The notes: a model not told the origin generated them from the letters alone. Positions 18,606 to 28,937 are shown, counted from the first letter of the stretch. The stretch: DNA of 64,000 bases from Winogradskyella pacifica (GCF_013403915.1 NZ_JABFDI010000004.1:1-64000), one strand, 5' to 3'. Numbers and translations: made by a program.

Positions 18606-19607
18606 ATGAGTCATCAAAAAACTACTTTAGGAGAATTTATTATAAAAAATCAAGCTTCGTTTCCCTTTTCTAGTGGAGAACTATCTAGTCTTTTAAACGC
18701 ATTGCGTTTGGCTGCAAAAGTGGTGAATCATGAGGTGAATAAAGCGGGTTTAGTAGATCTTTTTGGCGATTCTGGTGATGTTAATGTTCAAGGAGAACAT
18801 CAACAAAAATTAGATGTATTTGCGAATAAAACATTTATACAATCTTTAAAGAATAGAAATATTGTTTGTGGTATTGTTTCAGAAGAGAACGATGAATTTA
18901 TAACCATTGAAGGGCGCGATAAAGAATCAAATGGGAAGTATGTCGTATTGATGGATCCTTTGGATGGTTCTTCTAATATTGATGTGAATGTGTCTGTTGG
19001 GACTATTTTTTCAATTTATAGGAGATTAACTCCGACAGGTACTCCTGTAGAAGAAAAAGACTTTTTACAACCAGGCAGAAACCAAGTTGCAGCAGGCTAT
19101 ATTGTGTATGGTACGTCTACCATGTTGGTGTATACCACAGGAGATGGTGTTAATGGCTTTACGCTTAATCCGGCCATTGGATCTTTTTACCTTTCGCATC
19201 CAGATATGAAATTTCCAGAAAATGGTGCTATATATTCCGTCAATCAGGGAAATTATAGTCATTTTCCAGAAACAGTAAAGAAATACATAAAATACTGTCA
19301 GGAAGTTGACGGAGATAGACCGTATTCACAACGCTATATTGGTTCTTTAGTTTCCGATTTTCATAGAAACATGATAAAAGGAGGAATCTATTTATACCCA
19401 AATAGTACTGTTAATACCGATGGAAAACTCAGATTACTTTACGAATGTAATCCCATGGCATTTTTAACAGAGCAAGCGAGCGGTATAGCTACCGATGGAG
19501 AGCAAAGTACATTAGATATAGTACCCACTCATATTCATGAGCGGGCACCATTTTATTGTGGAAGTCCTTCTATGATAAAAAAATTACTTGAATTTATTAG
19601 GCAATAG
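18606..19607 (+). CDS. fbp: Class I fructose-1,6-bisphosphatase
   Basis: A 333-residue cytoplasmic phosphatase that hydrolyses fructose-1,6-bisphosphate in gluconeogenesis. The metal-binding signature [20 protein letters not shown] is near residue 120. The substrate region [10 protein letters not shown] and the class I ending [12 protein letters not shown]...[14 protein letters not shown] are also visible. It starts 18 bases after the kinase stop. Its place in a fucose operon makes sense because growth on fucose supplies DHAP, and hexose phosphates must then be made by reversing upper glycolysis. Confidence 0.95.
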   Translation: MSHQKTTLGEFIIKNQASFPFSSGELSSLLNALRLAAKVVNHEVNKAGLVDLFGDSGDVNVQGEHQQKLDVFANKTFIQSLKNRNIVCGIVSEENDEFITIEGRDKESNGKYVVLMDPLDGSSNIDVNVSVGTIFSIYRRLTPTGTPVEEKDFLQPGRNQVAAGYIVYGTSTMLVYTTGDGVNGFTLNPAIGSFYLSHPDMKFPENGAIYSVNQGNYSHFPETVKKYIKYCQEVDGDRPYSQRYIGSLVSDFHRNMIKGGIYLYPNSTVNTDGKLRLLYECNPMAFLTEQASGIATDGEQSTLDIVPTHIHERAPFYCGSPSMIKKLLEFIRQ

Positions 19608-19648
19608 ATTAAAATCCGTATATTCTTGTGTCAAACTAAATATATAAC

Positions 19649-22600
19649 ATGCTTAGAATTATATGCTTTCTTTGTGTTGTAATTACACTCTCTACTGAAC
19701 AAGCTTATTCTCAAAACTTTGAAAGAATTTCTAATAAAGAGGGATTCAATCAAAATACTGTTAATGCCATAGAACAAGATAAATATGGATTTTTATGGTA
19801 TGCCACTCCAAATGGCTTAATCCGTTATGATGGCTATGAATTTAAAACATTTAGTACCCAATCTAAGGGGGAACAAGCCATTTCTAGTAATAATATTACC
19901 TATTTATTCAACGATAAGGATGGTATTCTTTGGATAGGCACTAACGTTGGTGTTAATATCTACGTGCCTTGGTTAGAACGTTTTTTTACAGTTCCGATAA
20001 ACTACAATATAGATGTTAATAAGATTGATACTAAAAATGACGGTTATGTATGGATAACGTCTTCAAAGCAATTAATACGATGCAAGTTAACAGACGTTAA
20101 TAATGGTGTTTTTGAAGTGTCTGAAAATGTTTTGGATTTTAAGGATGAAACTCTAGAAATTAACACGTTTACATTTGGCCTTAAATCTTCAATTATTTTA
20201 GGAACAACAGATGGTTTAAAAATAGTAAAATACCAATCTGAAAGTCCAATATTAAAATCTGAACTTCCAGCTGTAGATGATTTTGATTTTTTTAAGGATA
20301 AAGAAATCACTGAAATCATAAAAGTGGATAACATTTTTTGGATTGGTACAACAAAGGGTTTATATAGTTCTAATTTAGACGCTAATGCCAATTATTTAGT
20401 TAAGAAAATAAAGGTTCCAAATGAAGACTCTGCGTTTTATGTGAATAGTCTTTTCAATGATAATGATAATGCCATTTGGATTGGAACAACAGGCGATGGG
20501 CTCTATAAATTTAATCCAATTCTAAATTCTTTTAAACATTTTAATTATGATTCAAAGAATAAAAACACCATTAGTAGTCATCAAATTAATGCCGTCTATC
20601 AAGATACTTTTGATGTGCTTTGGGTTGGTACGGCACAAGGTGGTATTAATAAATTAGACCTTTTTCAAAAACCCTTTTATGCATACACTAACAATCCTTA
20701 CGATGCGTTTTCAATCGGAGATAATTTAATCACTTCAATTTTAGAAGACAATACAGGTAAGATTTGGATTTCTGGTTACAATAAAAAACTATTTAGAAGT
20801 ATAGATGCCGTCACAGAAGACAATATAGATAAGATTCAATACGAAGATTTACAAAGTAAATTACCTATTGAAAACACGGATGTTATACGATGTATTTATC
20901 AAGATGAGAAAAATTATATTTGGTTTGGTACAGATAAGAAGGTCATTGTTTACAGTCCGGTAAGAAAGGATTTTAAGGAAATTCAACTTTTATCTAGAAA
21001 TGGGAAAGCGTCCTTATTCTTAACCCGAAAAATCGCGCAAATTAATGATACAGATATTGTTTTAGCAGGGAATAGAATTGTGGTTTTAGAAAATCCTTGG
21101 AATGACATCGATAATACTAGGCAACCTAAACTGACTATTAAATTCAGCTTAAAAATCGCTGCCAATAGAGTGCAGTCCTTCTTGCAAGATAGTAACAATC
21201 AATTGTGGTTTGGCACCGATGATGGTTTACTACAATGCCGATATAGAGATGGTAAAATTGAAATTGTAAGAGAGTATAACGATACTAAAACAGGTGGTAG
21301 TAAACTAAGTTACAATAGTATTTTTTCGCTTCATGAAGATGATAATAAGATTATGTGGATTGGTACGTTTGGTGGTGGTTTAAATAAGTTAACATTAGAC
21401 AGTGATAGCAATCCTTTAAATATTGAGTACTTCCGTAAAAATGATATTTTACCCGATGATGTAATCTATGGAATTTTACCACAAAAGAACAGTGCTAATT
21501 TATGGATTAGCACAGATATGGGGTTGGTGCGATTTAATAAAGAAACGAGCAAAGTCAATGTTTTTGATGTAAGTGACGGCTTAATTCAAAATAATTTTAG
21601 ACAATCAGCTTATGCTTTAGGAGCGTCAGGTTATATGTATTTTGGAGGTTTAAATGGTTTAACCGTTTTCGATCCACAGAAAATATCTTTAAATAGACAA
21701 CCTCCAAGAGTTTTAATTACATCGCTTTTAATTAATAATAAACCTGTGAATATAGGTGAAAAATTAAATGACATCATAATTCTTAAAAAAGCGATTTCAG
21801 AAACAGATACGATAACCGTTTCTAAAAGTCAACGTATTATTTCCTTTAACTTAGTTGCGGAACACACGTCTGCGCCAGCAAAAAATAAAATAGCATATAA
21901 ATTAGATGGTTTTAACAAGGATTGGGTAGAAACAGATGAAGGTAAATCGGGAATTACATACACTAATTTATCCGCAGGGACTTACACCTTAAAAGTAAAA
22001 TCAGCCAATGGTGATGGTGTTTGGAGTACTTCAAACAAAACGTTGACCTTAATTGTTTTGCCACTTTGGTACCAAACGTGGTGGAGTTACACCTTACTAG
22101 TTATTATATTTTTAGGCATTGGTGTTGGGATTGTTTTCTATTTTGTTCAGCACGAAAAATTAAAACAAAAATTAATTTATGAGCAATTAGACAAAGACAG
22201 GATGGAAGTCATTAACCAAGGTAAATTTAAATATTTTACCAATTTGTCTCATGAGTTTAGAACACCTTTAACCTTAATTTCTGGTCCGTTAGATAGAGTT
22301 ATTGATAATAATACCAACCCAGAAAGTGAAAAATTCTTGGCTATCATTAAAAGAAATACGCATCGTCTTTTGAGTTTAATAGATCAGTTAATCACCTTTA
22401 GACAAGCAGAACAAGGGTATTTAAATTTAAACTTTGCAAAATCTACTTTGGGGGATTTCTTATATCCAACAACAGAGGCTTTTGAAAATTATGCCTTAGA
22501 AAAGAACATTAATTTTTATTATAAAATAAATTCTCCAAATGAAGAGATTGTTATTGATGTAGAAAAATTAGAACGAATACTTTTTAACTTACTTTCTAAC

Positions 22601-23773
22601 GCGTTTAAAAACACACCAGTGCAAGGTACTATTAGCATTGATGCGTCTATTGTTTTTGAAGACGATGTAAAAAACATAAAAATTGATGTTATCGATACCG
22701 GTAAAGGGATTCCGAAAGAAAGTTTAAATAATATTTTTGAACGATTTTATCAATTAGGGAATCAAGATGGTAATGTTAGTGGAGGAGGTATTGGATTATC
22801 CTTTTGTAAATCGTTAGTAGAATTATTTGATGGTCGTATTTCTGTAAAAAGTAAGCCAAATAAAGAAACCCGTTTTACAGTTGTGATCCCTTCTTCAACG
22901 ATTGAAGAAGTTAACATTGAAGGTAATGATGCAAAGAAATCATTTATAAAAAATTGGGTGCCCCTGCAGGGCAACGCTATAGAAGAGACCAATAATAGCA
23001 AAAAGAGCGAGAAACAACATAATGTTTTAGTTGTAGAAAACGAATTAGATATCCAGGATTTTCTTAATAATGCATTATCTGATAAATACAATATCACCAT
23101 CGCAAATAATGGAGTAGAAGCATTAGAAGAAATTAAGAAAACAGAATTCAGTACTATTATAAGTGATGTAATGATGCCAGAAATGGATGGCTTTGAATTG
23201 TGTAAACGCATCAAAGCTAATCCGGAAACTTGTCAGCTACCCGTATTGTTATTAACGGCTTTGGGAGATAACGTGGATTTAATTAAAGGTTTAGAATTTG
23301 GAGCTGATGAATATATAAGTAAGCCATTTTCTTTAAAACACTTAGAGCTTCGACTGAAAAAACTCATTGAAAATAACGAGAAGATAAAAGATTATTTCTC
23401 TAAAAATAGTTTGCCTCCTAAAGACAAAAAGGAGTTAGGGTTTTCTAAAAGGGATTTAGAGTTTTTAGAAAATATCACAGAAATAATAGAGAAAAACTTA
23501 TCGAATTCAAATTTTGGAGTAGAAGAATTGTCTACAGAAGCAGGTTTAAGTTCTTCTCATTTCTATAGAAAATTAAAGCAATTGACGGGGCAGGTTCCAA
23601 ATGCTTATTTACGTAATTTTAGATTGCAAAGGGCAGCAGAGTTATTAGATAGTAATAGTGGTTTTAATGTTGCTGAGGTAATGTACCAAATAGGTATAGA
23701 GTCTAACTCTTATTTTTCTACCTCATTTAAAAAACTCCATGGAGTATCGCCTTCCGAGTACTCTAAACGATAA
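19649..23773 (+). CDS. Hybrid two-component system regulator (HTCS)
   Basis: A 1374-residue one-protein sensor-regulator of the type controlling polysaccharide loci in Bacteroidota. In order: a signal peptide (to about residue 21), periplasmic Reg_prop beta-propeller repeats (about 30-690, with recurring WIGT / IWIGT motifs), a Y_Y_Y domain (about 730-800), one membrane span (about 808-832), a histidine-kinase dimerisation domain with SHEFRTPLTLISG (about 866-878), an HATPase with N-box NLLSNAFKNTP and IDTGKGIP, a receiver domain with the phospho-aspartate in ISDVMMPEMDGFE (about 1171), and a C-terminal AraC-type DNA-binding domain (about 1275-1374). It probably senses a fucan oligosaccharide and switches on the sulfatase cluster downstream. 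Confidence 0.93.
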   Translation: MLRIICFLCVVITLSTEQAYSQNFERISNKEGFNQNTVNAIEQDKYGFLWYATPNGLIRYDGYEFKTFSTQSKGEQAISSNNITYLFNDKDGILWIGTNVGVNIYVPWLERFFTVPINYNIDVNKIDTKNDGYVWITSSKQLIRCKLTDVNNGVFEVSENVLDFKDETLEINTFTFGLKSSIILGTTDGLKIVKYQSESPILKSELPAVDDFDFFKDKEITEIIKVDNIFWIGTTKGLYSSNLDANANYLVKKIKVPNEDSAFYVNSLFNDNDNAIWIGTTGDGLYKFNPILNSFKHFNYDSKNKNTISSHQINAVYQDTFDVLWVGTAQGGINKLDLFQKPFYAYTNNPYDAFSIGDNLITSILEDNTGKIWISGYNKKLFRSIDAVTEDNIDKIQYEDLQSKLPIENTDVIRCIYQDEKNYIWFGTDKKVIVYSPVRKDFKEIQLLSRNGKASLFLTRKIAQINDTDIVLAGNRIVVLENPWNDIDNTRQPKLTIKFSLKIAANRVQSFLQDSNNQLWFGTDDGLLQCRYRDGKIEIVREYNDTKTGGSKLSYNSIFSLHEDDNKIMWIGTFGGGLNKLTLDSDSNPLNIEYFRKNDILPDDVIYGILPQKNSANLWISTDMGLVRFNKETSKVNVFDVSDGLIQNNFRQSAYALGASGYMYFGGLNGLTVFDPQKISLNRQPPRVLITSLLINNKPVNIGEKLNDIIILKKAISETDTITVSKSQRIISFNLVAEHTSAPAKNKIAYKLDGFNKDWVETDEGKSGITYTNLSAGTYTLKVKSANGDGVWSTSNKTLTLIVLPLWYQTWWSYTLLVIIFLGIGVGIVFYFVQHEKLKQKLIYEQLDKDRMEVINQGKFKYFTNLSHEFRTPLTLISGPLDRVIDNNTNPESEKFLAIIKRNTHRLLSLIDQLITFRQAEQGYLNLNFAKSTLGDFLYPTTEAFENYALEKNINFYYKINSPNEEIVIDVEKLERILFNLLSNAFKNTPVQGTISIDASIVFEDDVKNIKIDVIDTGKGIPKESLNNIFERFYQLGNQDGNVSGGGIGLSFCKSLVELFDGRISVKSKPNKETRFTVVIPSSTIEEVNIEGNDAKKSFIKNWVPLQGNAIEETNNSKKSEKQHNVLVVENELDIQDFLNNALSDKYNITIANNGVEALEEIKKTEFSTIISDVMMPEMDGFELCKRIKANPETCQLPVLLLTALGDNVDLIKGLEFGADEYISKPFSLKHLELRLKKLIENNEKIKDYFSKNSLPPKDKKELGFSKRDLEFLENITEIIEKNLSNSNFGVEELSTEAGLSSSHFYRKLKQLTGQVPNAYLRNFRLQRAAELLDSNSGFNVAEVMYQIGIESNSYFSTSFKKLHGVSPSEYSKR

Positions 23774-23882
23774 AATGATTGTTTTCAGCAACTAAATGAT
23801 ATAAAAAAGAATGCCATTATAATAGATATAAATTAAGTTTGTTACTCAAACAATTAATTAATTATTAAATCATTTTAAAATT

Positions 23883-24236
23883 ATGAAAAAAACAATATTA
23901 CTATTGGTATTTACAATCGCATTAACAAGTTCATTATTTGCACAAAAGAACACAGACAAAAAAGTAAATGCATACATAGAGACTGTTGAAAGTAAAATAA
24001 CACTTACAGACGAAGAAAAGGCAACTTTAATTACGTTAAAGACAGCTCATGCTAATGCTATATCTGAAATTAATGGAAAATATGAAAAAGGTTCAGAAGA
24101 GTTAAAGGCTAAAAGAAAAGAAAACAATAAGGAGTTTTCTAAAGGTCTTAATAGTGCCTTTGGTAAAGAGCGTGCTAAAGAAATAAAAGCTGCTTCTAAA
24201 AAGAATAAAGCTAAAAAGAAGAAAAAGAGGAATTAA
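23883..24236 (+). CDS. Small exported Lys-rich protein of unknown function
   Basis: A 117-residue protein with a clear signal peptide (cleavage near LTSSLFAQ, residue 20) and a mature part predicted largely helical and very charged, ending in a lysine tail (KKNKAKKKKKRN). I do not recognise a family; the helical Lys/Glu pattern is loosely like small periplasmic chaperones, but no diagnostic motif is present. It stands alone, 109 bases after the HTCS gene, with TAAGTTTG at 23834-23841 as a possible promoter -7 element and a strong hairpin at 24323-24360 downstream. Confidence 0.75.
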   Translation: MKKTILLLVFTIALTSSLFAQKNTDKKVNAYIETVESKITLTDEEKATLITLKTAHANAISEINGKYEKGSEELKAKRKENNKEFSKGLNSAFGKERAKEIKAASKKNKAKKKKKRN

Positions 24237-24322
24237 ATTCTTTCGTGTTTAGGGACTATACCATAGATCGTTTTTATATAGATTAAATGTACTCTATCTA
24301 AAATAAGCCTAAATTAAATTCT

Positions 24323-24365
24323 AATGCCCTTTAAAAGTATTCAGTACTTTTAAAGGGCATTTGTT
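24323..24365 (+). terminator. Long terminator hairpin
   Basis: atgccctttaaaagta / tacttttaaagggcat forms a perfect 16-bp stem with a TTCAG loop, followed by TTGTTTTTT. Confidence 0.8.
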
Positions 24366-24610
24366 TTTTGCACGGTAAAGATTAAAAAAGTGACTATAAT
24401 GAATCATATCTTCTATGAGTTATTTTAAGCCGTTTCCTGTTATGTAGCAATTAAAATGAATATACTGTGGCCTTATACTTTTATTGCGTTCTACGGTACA
24501 GTTAAACTACATAAAACTCAATGTTGGTCGTTGTAAATATGGATTTACATTCTATAATAGTCAATAAATTCAGTATGTAATTAGAAAAGTAATTCTCTGT
24601 ACATATCTAT

Positions 24611-24648
24611 AAAAAAAAATAGCTTCTTGAAGACCAAGAAGCTATTTT
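24611..24648 (-). terminator. Terminator of the repeat-protein gene
   Basis: Minus-strand reading: aaaatagcttcttg / caagaagctatttt pairs around a short loop and runs into nine T. Confidence 0.8.
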
Positions 24649-24669
24649 AGAAAGCATTTTTATTACGTT

Positions 24670-26586
24670 TTATCTAATACGTTCAATTGTAAAATATGTT
24701 TTGCCAGTAAACTTGTTAATTACTGCGCCGGTAGCAGAACTCTGAGCCTGGATTTCTATAGTGTCTCCAATCGTTAATTCTACTACTGACGATATTTGTC
24801 TAGCAACTTGGCTTGGATTTGTTACATTGTTATAGTGATTTGCAGAAAACTCTTGAACAAAATCAGTACCATTTTTAACAACTGCAATTCCAAAGTAATC
24901 TGTATTAGCTTGTGAATTATCTGTATGATAGCTCGCGTTTATTCTATAGAATCCAGCAGTACTGGCAATAAATTGACTGCCAGAACTAAGCTCGGTAGAA
25001 CCTGTTGCGTTTAGAGTGACATTATTAAAATTGATTTTTACCCATGGTGTTCCTCCTGCTATCGTTTGAGCTGCACCAGCCGGGTCGAATGTTGTCGTAA
25101 TTAAAGAAAACGTAGAAACATCTGCCACAACAGGTATGGTTTGTTGATCCTCAAAAGTTAATTGACCAGTACCATCAGTAACTAAAATTTGATTTGCAGT
25201 ACCATCTACTTTTGGAAATGCATAACCAGTATCACTAGGGTCTGCTACTTGTACCTCTCCGTTTACTCTAAATATATTGTTATTAAACTCCCCGTAAATT
25301 AGTGGTGTATCACTGCTTGAATTTTGAATGACTAACGTATTCTCAGCTGAGCCAAAACTACTATCTAAGCCCGCATTATTACCAATAAAAACGTTAGAGC
25401 TACCTGTAGTATTTCGACCTGTATTTTTACCGATAAACACATTCTCGTCGCCAGTAGCACTTCGACCAGAATTATGACCAACAAATACATTGGAGCCACC
25501 AGTAATAAGTTGACTTCCTGAGAAGGTACCCACAGCGACATTATTAACTCCAGATGTAACAAGACCTAAAGCATTAGATCCAAATGCGGAATTATTACCG
25601 CTTGTGTTAGATTTAAGCGCCCCATAACCAAATGCAGAATTATTGCTACCATTAACATTTTCATTTAGTGCTTCGTAACCTACACCTGTATTATTCGTTC
25701 CGTCTAGGTTTTTATACAAAGCATGATAACCTACCGCAGTAGTTTGATCCGCTGTATTACTATTTAAAGCTGCCGTACCAACTGCTGTATTGCCGTTTCC
25801 AGTTTTATTAGAGGTCAAAGCCAAATTACCTACTGCTACGTTGTCTGAACCTAAGGTATTTTCAAACATTGCACCGTTTCCAATCGCTGTATTAGTACTA
25901 CCTGTGTTTTTTCTTAAGGCATCCGCACCCATTGCTGTGTTTTGATTTGCAATAGTGTTTGCTTCTAAAGCTCTTTTTCCGAAAGCGGAATTTCCTACTC
26001 CTAAGGTATTATTTTCTAATGCTGAAAATCCAAAAGCCGAGTTATTACTCACAGTACTTTTTGATAAAGTGGCATAACCGAAAGCAGAATTATGATTTCC
26101 ATCGACATTCAATTCTAATGATTTATAACCTACGCCAACATTATTATTGTCAGTGGCATCATCATTTACACCAGCATCTATACCAATAAAAATAGAAGAA
26201 CCATCTTCAGAACCATCGACATCTGATTTTGCATCAGAAAGGTCGTTCAGTTTTTCAATACTTGAAAATCTAATCCAACTTGTTGTTGCTTGATCCCAAT
26301 GATAAAATCCTTTAGAATTTAAACCAACCGTTGTGGTAAGGTAAACAAGCATTCCATCTTGTGCAGCAGTAGGACTTGTTACGGGGAAAGCGTTAATTCT
26401 TGGTATTAAGATACCATCTGTATTAGAAGGTGTCGCTTGGTTAGATGCGGTAATATCTAGAGAGGCTTTTGGATCTGTGTTGCCAACACCAACTTGTGCG
26501 TAAGAAAAAGAGACCATAATTAACAACGCATAAAAAACAATATTTCTATGATGCACTTCTCTTACTTTAACTAATTTGTTTTTCAT
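24670..26586 (-). CDS. Secreted repeat protein: YadA-head-like repeats plus C1q-like end
   Basis: A 638-residue exported protein. The signal segment (IVFYALLIMVSFSYAQ) ends near residue 31 and is followed by VGVGNTDPKASLDI, a start common to Flavobacteriia surface proteins. Residues about 130-410 hold a dozen or more imperfect repeats of 20-25 residues built on N-N-S-A-F-G-x-x-A-L or N-T-A-V-G, like the head repeats of trimeric autotransporter adhesins. A roughly 150-residue C-terminal beta domain (from about 485) resembles C1q/TNF-type jelly rolls (FIASTAGFYRINASYHTDNS). No membrane anchor or T9SS sorting domain is visible. It may be a trimeric surface fibre; substrate unknown. Probably not part of sugar breakdown. 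Confidence 0.72.
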   Translation of the reverse strand: MKNKLVKVREVHHRNIVFYALLIMVSFSYAQVGVGNTDPKASLDITASNQATPSNTDGILIPRINAFPVTSPTAAQDGMLVYLTTTVGLNSKGFYHWDQATTSWIRFSSIEKLNDLSDAKSDVDGSEDGSSIFIGIDAGVNDDATDNNNVGVGYKSLELNVDGNHNSAFGYATLSKSTVSNNSAFGFSALENNTLGVGNSAFGKRALEANTIANQNTAMGADALRKNTGSTNTAIGNGAMFENTLGSDNVAVGNLALTSNKTGNGNTAVGTAALNSNTADQTTAVGYHALYKNLDGTNNTGVGYEALNENVNGSNNSAFGYGALKSNTSGNNSAFGSNALGLVTSGVNNVAVGTFSGSQLITGGSNVFVGHNSGRSATGDENVFIGKNTGRNTTGSSNVFIGNNAGLDSSFGSAENTLVIQNSSSDTPLIYGEFNNNIFRVNGEVQVADPSDTGYAFPKVDGTANQILVTDGTGQLTFEDQQTIPVVADVSTFSLITTTFDPAGAAQTIAGGTPWVKINFNNVTLNATGSTELSSGSQFIASTAGFYRINASYHTDNSQANTDYFGIAVVKNGTDFVQEFSANHYNNVTNPSQVARQISSVVELTIGDTIEIQAQSSATGAVINKFTGKTYFTIERIR

Positions 26587-26636
26587 ATTATGAGGGAGGT
26601 TTATGTATGTTATTTTTATTAATATGGACTACATCT

Positions 26637-28562
26637 TTATTGCTTTATAAATTTGAAAACTTGAATTTCACTATGTTCTGAATACGCTTTTAGAAAATAA
26701 ACTCCTTTATTTAGTAGTGAAACATCAAAAGACGCTTGATGGCTTTTAAATTCTAAAACTTTCTGTCCTGTAGTGTTATAAATAATTGCAGAAGCGATTT
26801 CTTTTGATAATTTAAAATTTTGCTTTACTGGATTTGGAAATAAAGTAAGCTTATTAAAATCTTCATTAGAGTCAATACTTAATGTTTCTCCTACTAAGAA
26901 AGCTCCTTCTGGTCTCACATAGGGTTCGTAATCTGGTTTTGGTAATTGTACCATTCTATCATTTATGTCTTGCATTATAACCATTTCATCTGCCGTAATT
27001 AAACCATCGGTAATGGTTGTACTCAACGTTATAGCTGCCCCTGCATCTGTAAAAGTTCTTACAAAACGGTAAGCTTGTTCCGTTTCAAAAATTAAATTGG
27101 CACTAGCAACGCTCCATTGCTGTCTAATAGGTGCAAAGTAATGTTTTAATGCTAGTTTACTGCCATCGTAAGAAGACCACGAGTTTTCAGTAATTAAAGG
27201 AAAAGAAAATTCTTCGTATGCCCAAGAGTTTGGTGGTGCTCCTTGTCCTAATGGTGTCGGGTGCCCGGCTGTAAAATCCATATAAGGATCATTTGCTTCT
27301 AAAAAGAACACTTTATAATCTGTAGGGTTTTCATCATTTATGCCATCAGAATCTACTAATATATTGTCTCCATCTTCATTCTTTACATACGATTTGGTAA
27401 TGTTGGTAGCAATAGCCGCATCTGGATCAACTTCTCTAATCATAGCGATAAAAGCATTTAAATCGCCTGGTAAATTAGAAACATTATCTATCCAATACCC
27501 ATCAACCAATCCGTTAAATCGTTCAAAAAAGCCTCTAGCTAAAGTTTGCCATGCTAGACCTTCATCTCCAGCAAAATTAGTAGTGTAATAATTTTCCCAT
27601 CCAACGACAATTCCTGCTTCGGTGGCATCAACATTACCTTGAATTCTTGATGGTCCTGCTCCATTTACATAGAGAATTACTTTTTTTCCTGCATTCTTAA
27701 AAACATCAATAACATCGAGTATGATTTGCTCATTTTCTAACGAAGGCACCATGCCAGGGTGAATTTCATTAGCAATATCTACATAAGGATTATCTCTTAA
27801 AGTATAAAAGTAACCATGTGCTGGATGTGTAAAATTGGTAATAATATGCCCTACATCTGGTAAATTATTTACAATCTCCTGCGCACCACCAATCCAGTCA
27901 TAATCGCTGTCATTATCTAATCTAATACCACCATGTAAATTAAATCTTACACCCCAAGATCCGGATAGAATTGCGGCTAGTGGTACGGTTTGTTCAGAAT
28001 ATCCTGAAATAGTATCAATGTAATAGGTTGAGGTTAATGCTGTTTCATCTTCAGAAGCTAATTCTATAACTATTTGGTCATAACCTCCTGCTAAAATAAC
28101 CGCAGTCGAAATGGTTATTCCGTCAAAATTGAAAGTAAAAGATTCCCATGTGTCTCCTTCTGTAAATAATGATTGATCAAAAGTAACAACCGAAGCTCCA
28201 AGGCTAGAGTTTCTTAAAGACAATCGAATGCTATTATTTGTGGAGTTAAAAGCTGAGGTTGCTAAAGTTGTATATGCTTTTAAAGAAATAGTATAGGAAG
28301 ATAAATCTGTAATAGGATTCGTTAAGTCAAAACTGATGGTAGGATTGGCCTCCCCATTTCTTATAAATTTAGAAACTGTAGTGTTTGAGTTTAATCCGTT
28401 TATTTCCAGGTTTGCTTCATTTGTTATAAATGTACCGCCTGTAGCAGTATTAAAATTAATGTTTTGGATACTACTTGAATTCTCATACCAAGTTTGTTGC
28501 GCCGTAATAGAGCTCAAGCAGAGAAATGAAAATAGAACTATTAAATTAATTTTATTAATCAT
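26637..28562 (-). CDS. GH168-like secreted protein, candidate endo-alpha-L-fucanase
   Basis: A 641-residue secreted protein in three parts: a signal peptide (to about 21), an N-terminal beta-sandwich resembling a carbohydrate-binding module (about 25-190), a barrel-like catalytic region (about 200-545), and a T9SS type A sorting domain (about 570-641, FPNPVKQNFKLS...KGVYFLK). The catalytic region matches what I recall of GH168 endo-1,3-fucanases: VGHIITNFTHPAHG, KKVILYV, VDGYWIDNV with candidate nucleophile D359, and GHPTPLGQGAPPNSW followed by candidate acid/base E459. The family call is from memory of motifs, not a search. Its neighbours (sulfatases, fucose catabolism) fit a fucan backbone enzyme. 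A paralogue lies at 44895-46859. Confidence 0.6.
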   Translation of the reverse strand: MINKINLIVLFSFLCLSSITAQQTWYENSSSIQNINFNTATGGTFITNEANLEINGLNSNTTVSKFIRNGEANPTISFDLTNPITDLSSYTISLKAYTTLATSAFNSTNNSIRLSLRNSSLGASVVTFDQSLFTEGDTWESFTFNFDGITISTAVILAGGYDQIVIELASEDETALTSTYYIDTISGYSEQTVPLAAILSGSWGVRFNLHGGIRLDNDSDYDWIGGAQEIVNNLPDVGHIITNFTHPAHGYFYTLRDNPYVDIANEIHPGMVPSLENEQIILDVIDVFKNAGKKVILYVNGAGPSRIQGNVDATEAGIVVGWENYYTTNFAGDEGLAWQTLARGFFERFNGLVDGYWIDNVSNLPGDLNAFIAMIREVDPDAAIATNITKSYVKNEDGDNILVDSDGINDENPTDYKVFFLEANDPYMDFTAGHPTPLGQGAPPNSWAYEEFSFPLITENSWSSYDGSKLALKHYFAPIRQQWSVASANLIFETEQAYRFVRTFTDAGAAITLSTTITDGLITADEMVIMQDINDRMVQLPKPDYEPYVRPEGAFLVGETLSIDSNEDFNKLTLFPNPVKQNFKLSKEIASAIIYNTTGQKVLEFKSHQASFDVSLLNKGVYFLKAYSEHSEIQVFKFIKQ

Positions 28563-28937
28563 GCGTTTTTATTTTTTATAAAGGTAATTAGTAGTCTATT
28601 ATTATAGTTTCTCTAATCCGTCAGCTTCTTACTGTAATCCATCTAAACTATTATATCCTAATATTGAGACCGATAAGATTGTAAAAGCACCATTATTTCA
28701 TTTTTAGTTAATTCAAAAAGGTATTGTTTGTGTTCGGTGCTTCAAATTTTGGTAAAATGATGAATTGATGGATTAAAGCAACATTTAAGGCAATATCAGA
28801 TATAGTATAGTTTTATAATTTTGTTATTTAGCGGAAGCATTAAAACGTTTTAAAGTGGATTCTTAAAAGCGTAATAATTTAGAAATGTATAAGTCAGAAG
28901 GCTTTTAAGAATAAAGCCAGAATTTAATAAAATTGAA
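28563..28937. other. 375-base divergent promoter region
   Basis: This region separates the minus-strand GH168-like gene and the plus-strand sulfatase, so both promoters should lie here. TAATTTTG at 28816-28823 fits a TAnnTTTG -7 element on the plus strand, without an upstream TTTG at the normal spacing. The segment at about 28755-28783 (ttttggtaaa...ggattaaagcaac) loosely resembles the conserved block upstream of the two small secreted proteins. No gene seen. Confidence 0.4.

Larger units (their letters stand above)
24237..24669. other. 433-base convergent intergenic region
   Basis: This region separates the convergent Lys-rich protein gene and repeat-protein gene. It holds two hairpins at 24323-24360 and 24616-24648. 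Between them (about 24365-24605) I see no gene or recognisable element. Confidence 0.6.

Noticed and set aside
25959..26189. Plus-strand frame rich in His/Tyr/Leu opposite the repeat protein
   Set aside because: It is periodic because the true gene on the other strand is repetitive; no independent coding signs.
24670..26586. Repeat protein as a phage tail fibre
   Set aside because: No phage genes are near, there is a signal peptide, and no tail-fibre chaperone domain is at the C-terminus.
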